Program-made: the position numbers and the translations under genes
Notes under the pieces: model-generated
The model's input: only the letters and a program-made list of their open reading frames with translations
Database searches by the model: none
What the model was told of the DNA's origin: nothing
Assembly: GCA_021202635.1 (NCBI GenBank)
Contig: JAJQCQ010000077.1
Span: forward strand, 1-64,000
From: Lachnospiraceae bacterium
GTDB lineage: Bacteria > Bacillota > Clostridia > Lachnospirales > Lachnospiraceae
Direction: 5' to 3'
Length of the DNA stretch: 64,000 nucleotides
In this document: positions 61,779 to 64,000 of the stretch, piece after piece
Layout of the letters: each line of letters begins with the position of its first letter
How positions within the stretch are numbered: position 1 is the stretch's first letter

Positions 61779-63527
61779 ATGATGAAAACAATATCCAGAA
61801 GAGACTTTCTGAAGGGCTCTGCGGCTGGCGTGGTTGGCGTAGCTCTGTCGAGCTTTATCGGGGGCGGCGTTACCGCATTTGCGACGGAGGACATTCCGGC
61901 GGACGTGATTCCGGATTCTACAGTTACCCTGAATGTATATGATCAGCTGGCAAACTATTCAGGAGAGCAGATTGGCTGGTTTGGTCAGATCATGCTGGAG
62001 AAGTTTAATGTAAAACTGAATATCATCGATGACCAGGATGGCGTATATGAGAGCCGTATGGAGTCCGGCGATCTTGGCGATATCGTGATCTGGGGTTCCG
62101 ATGGAGACGAATACCTTGAGGCAGTAAATCAGGGACTTCTCTTTGACTGGGAAGACGAAGATCTTTTGAGCGAGTATGGTCCGTATATTCTGGAGCATAT
62201 GGAGCCGGCTCTTGAGAAGAACCGTAACCTTTCCGGCGGTACAATCTATGGTTATGGCTTTGACGTAGCGGTGGATGCAGATGATACACAGGATGCGATG
62301 TATACCTGGGATCTCCGCTGGGATCTGTACGCACAGCTTGGCTATCCGGATATCAACAACCTGGATGATCTTCTGGAAGTTCTGATTCAGATGAAGGAGC
62401 TTTGCCCGACCGATGATAATGGCAACGCGACCTATGCGATGTCCATCTTCCCGGATTGGGATGGTGATATGGTGATGTATGTGAAGTCCCTGGCAACCGC
62501 TTATTATGGATATGATGAGTTCGGTATCGGTCTGTATGACCCGGAGAATGGTGTATACCACAACGCACTGGAAGAGGATGGCCCGTATCTCACAACCCTG
62601 CGCTTCTACAATAAGCTGTATCAGAATGGCCTGCTGAACCCGGATTCCATGACGCAGACCTATGACAACGCCTGCGAGGATTATCAGAACGGCGGCGCGT
62701 TCTTCAACATCTTTAACTTCCTCGGCGAGAGTATGTACAACACAGACGCGCATCTGGCGGACAAGGAAGACGGTTCCATGGGCGGCGCTCTGTACCCGCG
62801 TGTACCGAATGAGGCAAGACCGATCATCTATGGTCAGACCATTTATGGCGGCAACCGTATCTGGTCTATCGGTGAGAACACTGAATATCCTGAGCTTTGC
62901 ATGGCAATCCTCAACTGGCTGTCCACTCCGGAAGGCCGTCTGACCTTCGAATATGGCCCGCAGGATGTATGCTGGTATTATGATGAGGAAGGTTATCTCT
63001 ATCTGACAGAGCTTGGTGCCTCCTGCAAGGCGGATGTCAACACAGAGATGAGCGATGGCTATTCAGGCACATTTGACGACGGTTCCTTCAAGATGAACAA
63101 TACGACCTGGGCTCTGGATACCATCAATCTGGATTCTCCGGTAGGCGAGACCTATAATTATCAGAAGTGGGCAAGCCAGCAGACGGAGGCGTCGACTCTG
63201 GTAGAAGCAGACTGGAGAGAGTGGTCTGGCTGCACGACGTTTGACGCGTATGTGAAGACAAGCGACTATATGCTTTCCCCGGGTACCGATTATTCGACTA
63301 GTGCGAAGTCTGATGAGCTGCAGACCACCTGGAGCCAGGTGACGAACTGCATCAAGAACGGTTCCTGGAACGCAATTTATGCGGATTCTGATGAAGCGTT
63401 TGATGAGATCGTAGCACAGATGACAACTGATGCTTATGATTATGGCTTCGATGAGTGTATCGAATTCCAGGAGAATGAAGCGACTCTTCGCCATGAAGCA
63501 GAAGAGAGAGCTCTGGCTGGAGAATAA
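61779..63527 (+). CDS. Extracellular carbohydrate-binding protein with Tat-type signal
   Basis: 582 residues, fitting the large LplA/YtcQ-type binding proteins that serve LplB/LplC permeases. The N-terminus is MMKTISRRDFLKGSAAGVVG, a near-perfect twin-arginine motif (S-R-R-x-F-L-K) followed by a weak hydrophobic core and a likely AFA cut site near residue 37. There is no Cys for lipid anchoring. The mature part is acidic and rich in Tyr and Trp (for example NLDDLLEVLIQMKELCP, ILNWLSTPEGRLTFEYG). CGGAGG lies eight bases before ATG 61779. Confidence 0.9.
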   Translation: MMKTISRRDFLKGSAAGVVGVALSSFIGGGVTAFATEDIPADVIPDSTVTLNVYDQLANYSGEQIGWFGQIMLEKFNVKLNIIDDQDGVYESRMESGDLGDIVIWGSDGDEYLEAVNQGLLFDWEDEDLLSEYGPYILEHMEPALEKNRNLSGGTIYGYGFDVAVDADDTQDAMYTWDLRWDLYAQLGYPDINNLDDLLEVLIQMKELCPTDDNGNATYAMSIFPDWDGDMVMYVKSLATAYYGYDEFGIGLYDPENGVYHNALEEDGPYLTTLRFYNKLYQNGLLNPDSMTQTYDNACEDYQNGGAFFNIFNFLGESMYNTDAHLADKEDGSMGGALYPRVPNEARPIIYGQTIYGGNRIWSIGENTEYPELCMAILNWLSTPEGRLTFEYGPQDVCWYYDEEGYLYLTELGASCKADVNTEMSDGYSGTFDDGSFKMNNTTWALDTINLDSPVGETYNYQKWASQQTEASTLVEADWREWSGCTTFDAYVKTSDYMLSPGTDYSTSAKSDELQTTWSQVTNCIKNGSWNAIYADSDEAFDEIVAQMTTDAYDYGFDECIEFQENEATLRHEAEERALAGE

Positions 63528-63556
63528 TTACCTGTATCTGAGATATCACAGCGATG

Positions 63557-63590
63557 GGTGGGGACTGTTTCTGACAGTCTCCGCCCTTTA
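63557..63590 (+). terminator. Probable terminator or attenuator after the binding-protein gene
   Basis: GGTGGGGACTGT (63557-63568) pairs with ACAGTCTCCGCC (63574-63585) through two GU pairs, followed by CTTTACTTTC. Confidence 0.55.
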
Positions 63591-63640
63591 CTTTCTGCGC
63601 ACAGGGCTGCGAGAGAAATATTTCCGGCTAACGCTAGACG

Positions 63641-63664
63641 CGGCCTGCTGTTCTGAATAGTTAC
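63641..63664. repeat. Partial copy of the TTCAGAACAGCAGGC repeat
   Basis: CGGCCTGCTGTTCTGAATAG followed by TTAC. Its inverse reads GTAACTATTCAGAACAGCAGGCC, matching the arm at 17293 and the copies at 56678 and 56726. Confidence 0.75.
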
Positions 63665-63694
63665 ACGATTTAATTTACAGAAAGGAATAACAAG

Positions 63695-64000
63695 ATGAAA
63701 TTTTTCAGCACAGATAGTCCACTGTACCGTTTTGTCTGCAAATTTGCCAGTTTAATCAAGCTGAATTTTTTATGGATTTTGTTTAGCCTTCCGATTGTAA
63801 CAATCGGAGCCTCGACTGCTGCAGCTTTTTCCGTTGCACTGAGGCTGGCCGAGGATGAAGAAGGCTATATCACGAAAGGATTCCTGAAAGGGTTTAAGGA
63901 GAACTGGAAGCAGGGAACGGTGCTGGCGCTGATCACGTTTGTTGCATTGTATGCGATTTACATGGATTTTCAGCTTTTTGATGTGCTGGAGGATAACCCA
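63695..64000 (+). CDS. YesL/DUF624-family membrane protein (3' end beyond the window)
   Basis: The first 102 residues of a protein whose end is cut by the window edge. AAAGGA precedes the ATG. The start FSTDSPLYRFVCKFASLIKLNFLWILFSLPIVTIG is the DUF624 N-terminus, with a first helix at about 21-45 and a second at about 76-92. YesL-type proteins are regularly placed with LplB/LplC-type importers and AraC regulators. Their function is unknown, though they are thought to take part in carbohydrate uptake. Confidence 0.87.
   Translation, partial: MKFFSTDSPLYRFVCKFASLIKLNFLWILFSLPIVTIGASTAAAFSVALRLAEDEEGYITKGFLKGFKENWKQGTVLALITFVALYAIYMDFQLFDVLEDNP

Overview
This is a gene-dense stretch of a Firmicutes chromosome, most likely from the family Lachnospiraceae (order Clostridia). 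The evidence is strong Shine-Dalgarno sites, near-consensus TTGACA-17-TATAAT promoters, many GTG/TTG starts, two FeoA genes plus FeoB with a tiny Cys-rich partner, the YtrA/YtrB-type ABC pair, RNase Y, and an LplB/LplC/YesL-type sugar importer with an AraC regulator. I cannot name the genus. I saw no phage, transposase, rRNA or CRISPR array.

Layout. (1) 63-4156: ferrous iron uptake, with a short DtxR-type repressor (minus strand) facing two FeoA genes, FeoB and a 46-residue Cys-rich membrane peptide. GGTTAG-type half-sites lie upstream of feoA and feoB. (2) 4264-4460: tRNA-Val(CAC), tRNA-Ala(CGC) and a terminator. (3) 4640-11874: a GntR (YtrA-type) regulator with its palindromic operator, an ABC ATPase and permease, then a heterodimeric ABC exporter pair. 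(4) 12039-23451: housekeeping genes (NfeD/SPFH pair, argF, birA, dusB, greA, lysS), a PlsC-like acyltransferase with a GT8 glycosyltransferase, and a MutS-like ATPase. (5) 23481-27524: ABC-F protein, a truncated coiled-coil peptide, a phosphopantetheinyl transferase and a sugar nucleotidyltransferase. (6) 27587-34081: a complete Pho module, pstS-pstC-pstA-pstB-phoU-phoP-phoR, behind a PhoP-box-like array. (7) 34175-37306: an L,D-transpeptidase and RNase Y. (8) 37547-58040: a roughly 20-kb cell-surface polysaccharide cluster. It begins with rfbA, ends with a UDP-glucose dehydrogenase, and holds six GT-A/GT-B glycosyltransferases, two flippases, LicD, a CTP-dependent cytidylyltransferase with an epimerase/dehydratase, and three large GT-C/DUF2142-like membrane proteins. 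(9) 58037-64000: an AraC regulator opposite a carbohydrate ABC importer and the start of a YesL/DUF624 gene that runs off the window.

The most striking observation is the phosphate-binding protein PstS. Its two halves are in the reverse of the canonical order, as in a natural circular permutation, with all recognisable phosphate-binding motifs kept. Other notable points: FeoB has an acidic insertion of about 110 residues. The carbohydrate-binding protein has a twin-arginine (Tat) signal and no lipobox. The LplB-type permease has an extra multi-spanning N-terminus. A TTCAGAACAGCAGGC palindromic repeat is scattered through intergenic DNA, and an 18-base identical element lies upstream of both rfbA and ugd.

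All calls rest on reading the DNA and translated products by eye. Family names come from recognised motifs, not from database searches. Starts were chosen from Shine-Dalgarno spacing.
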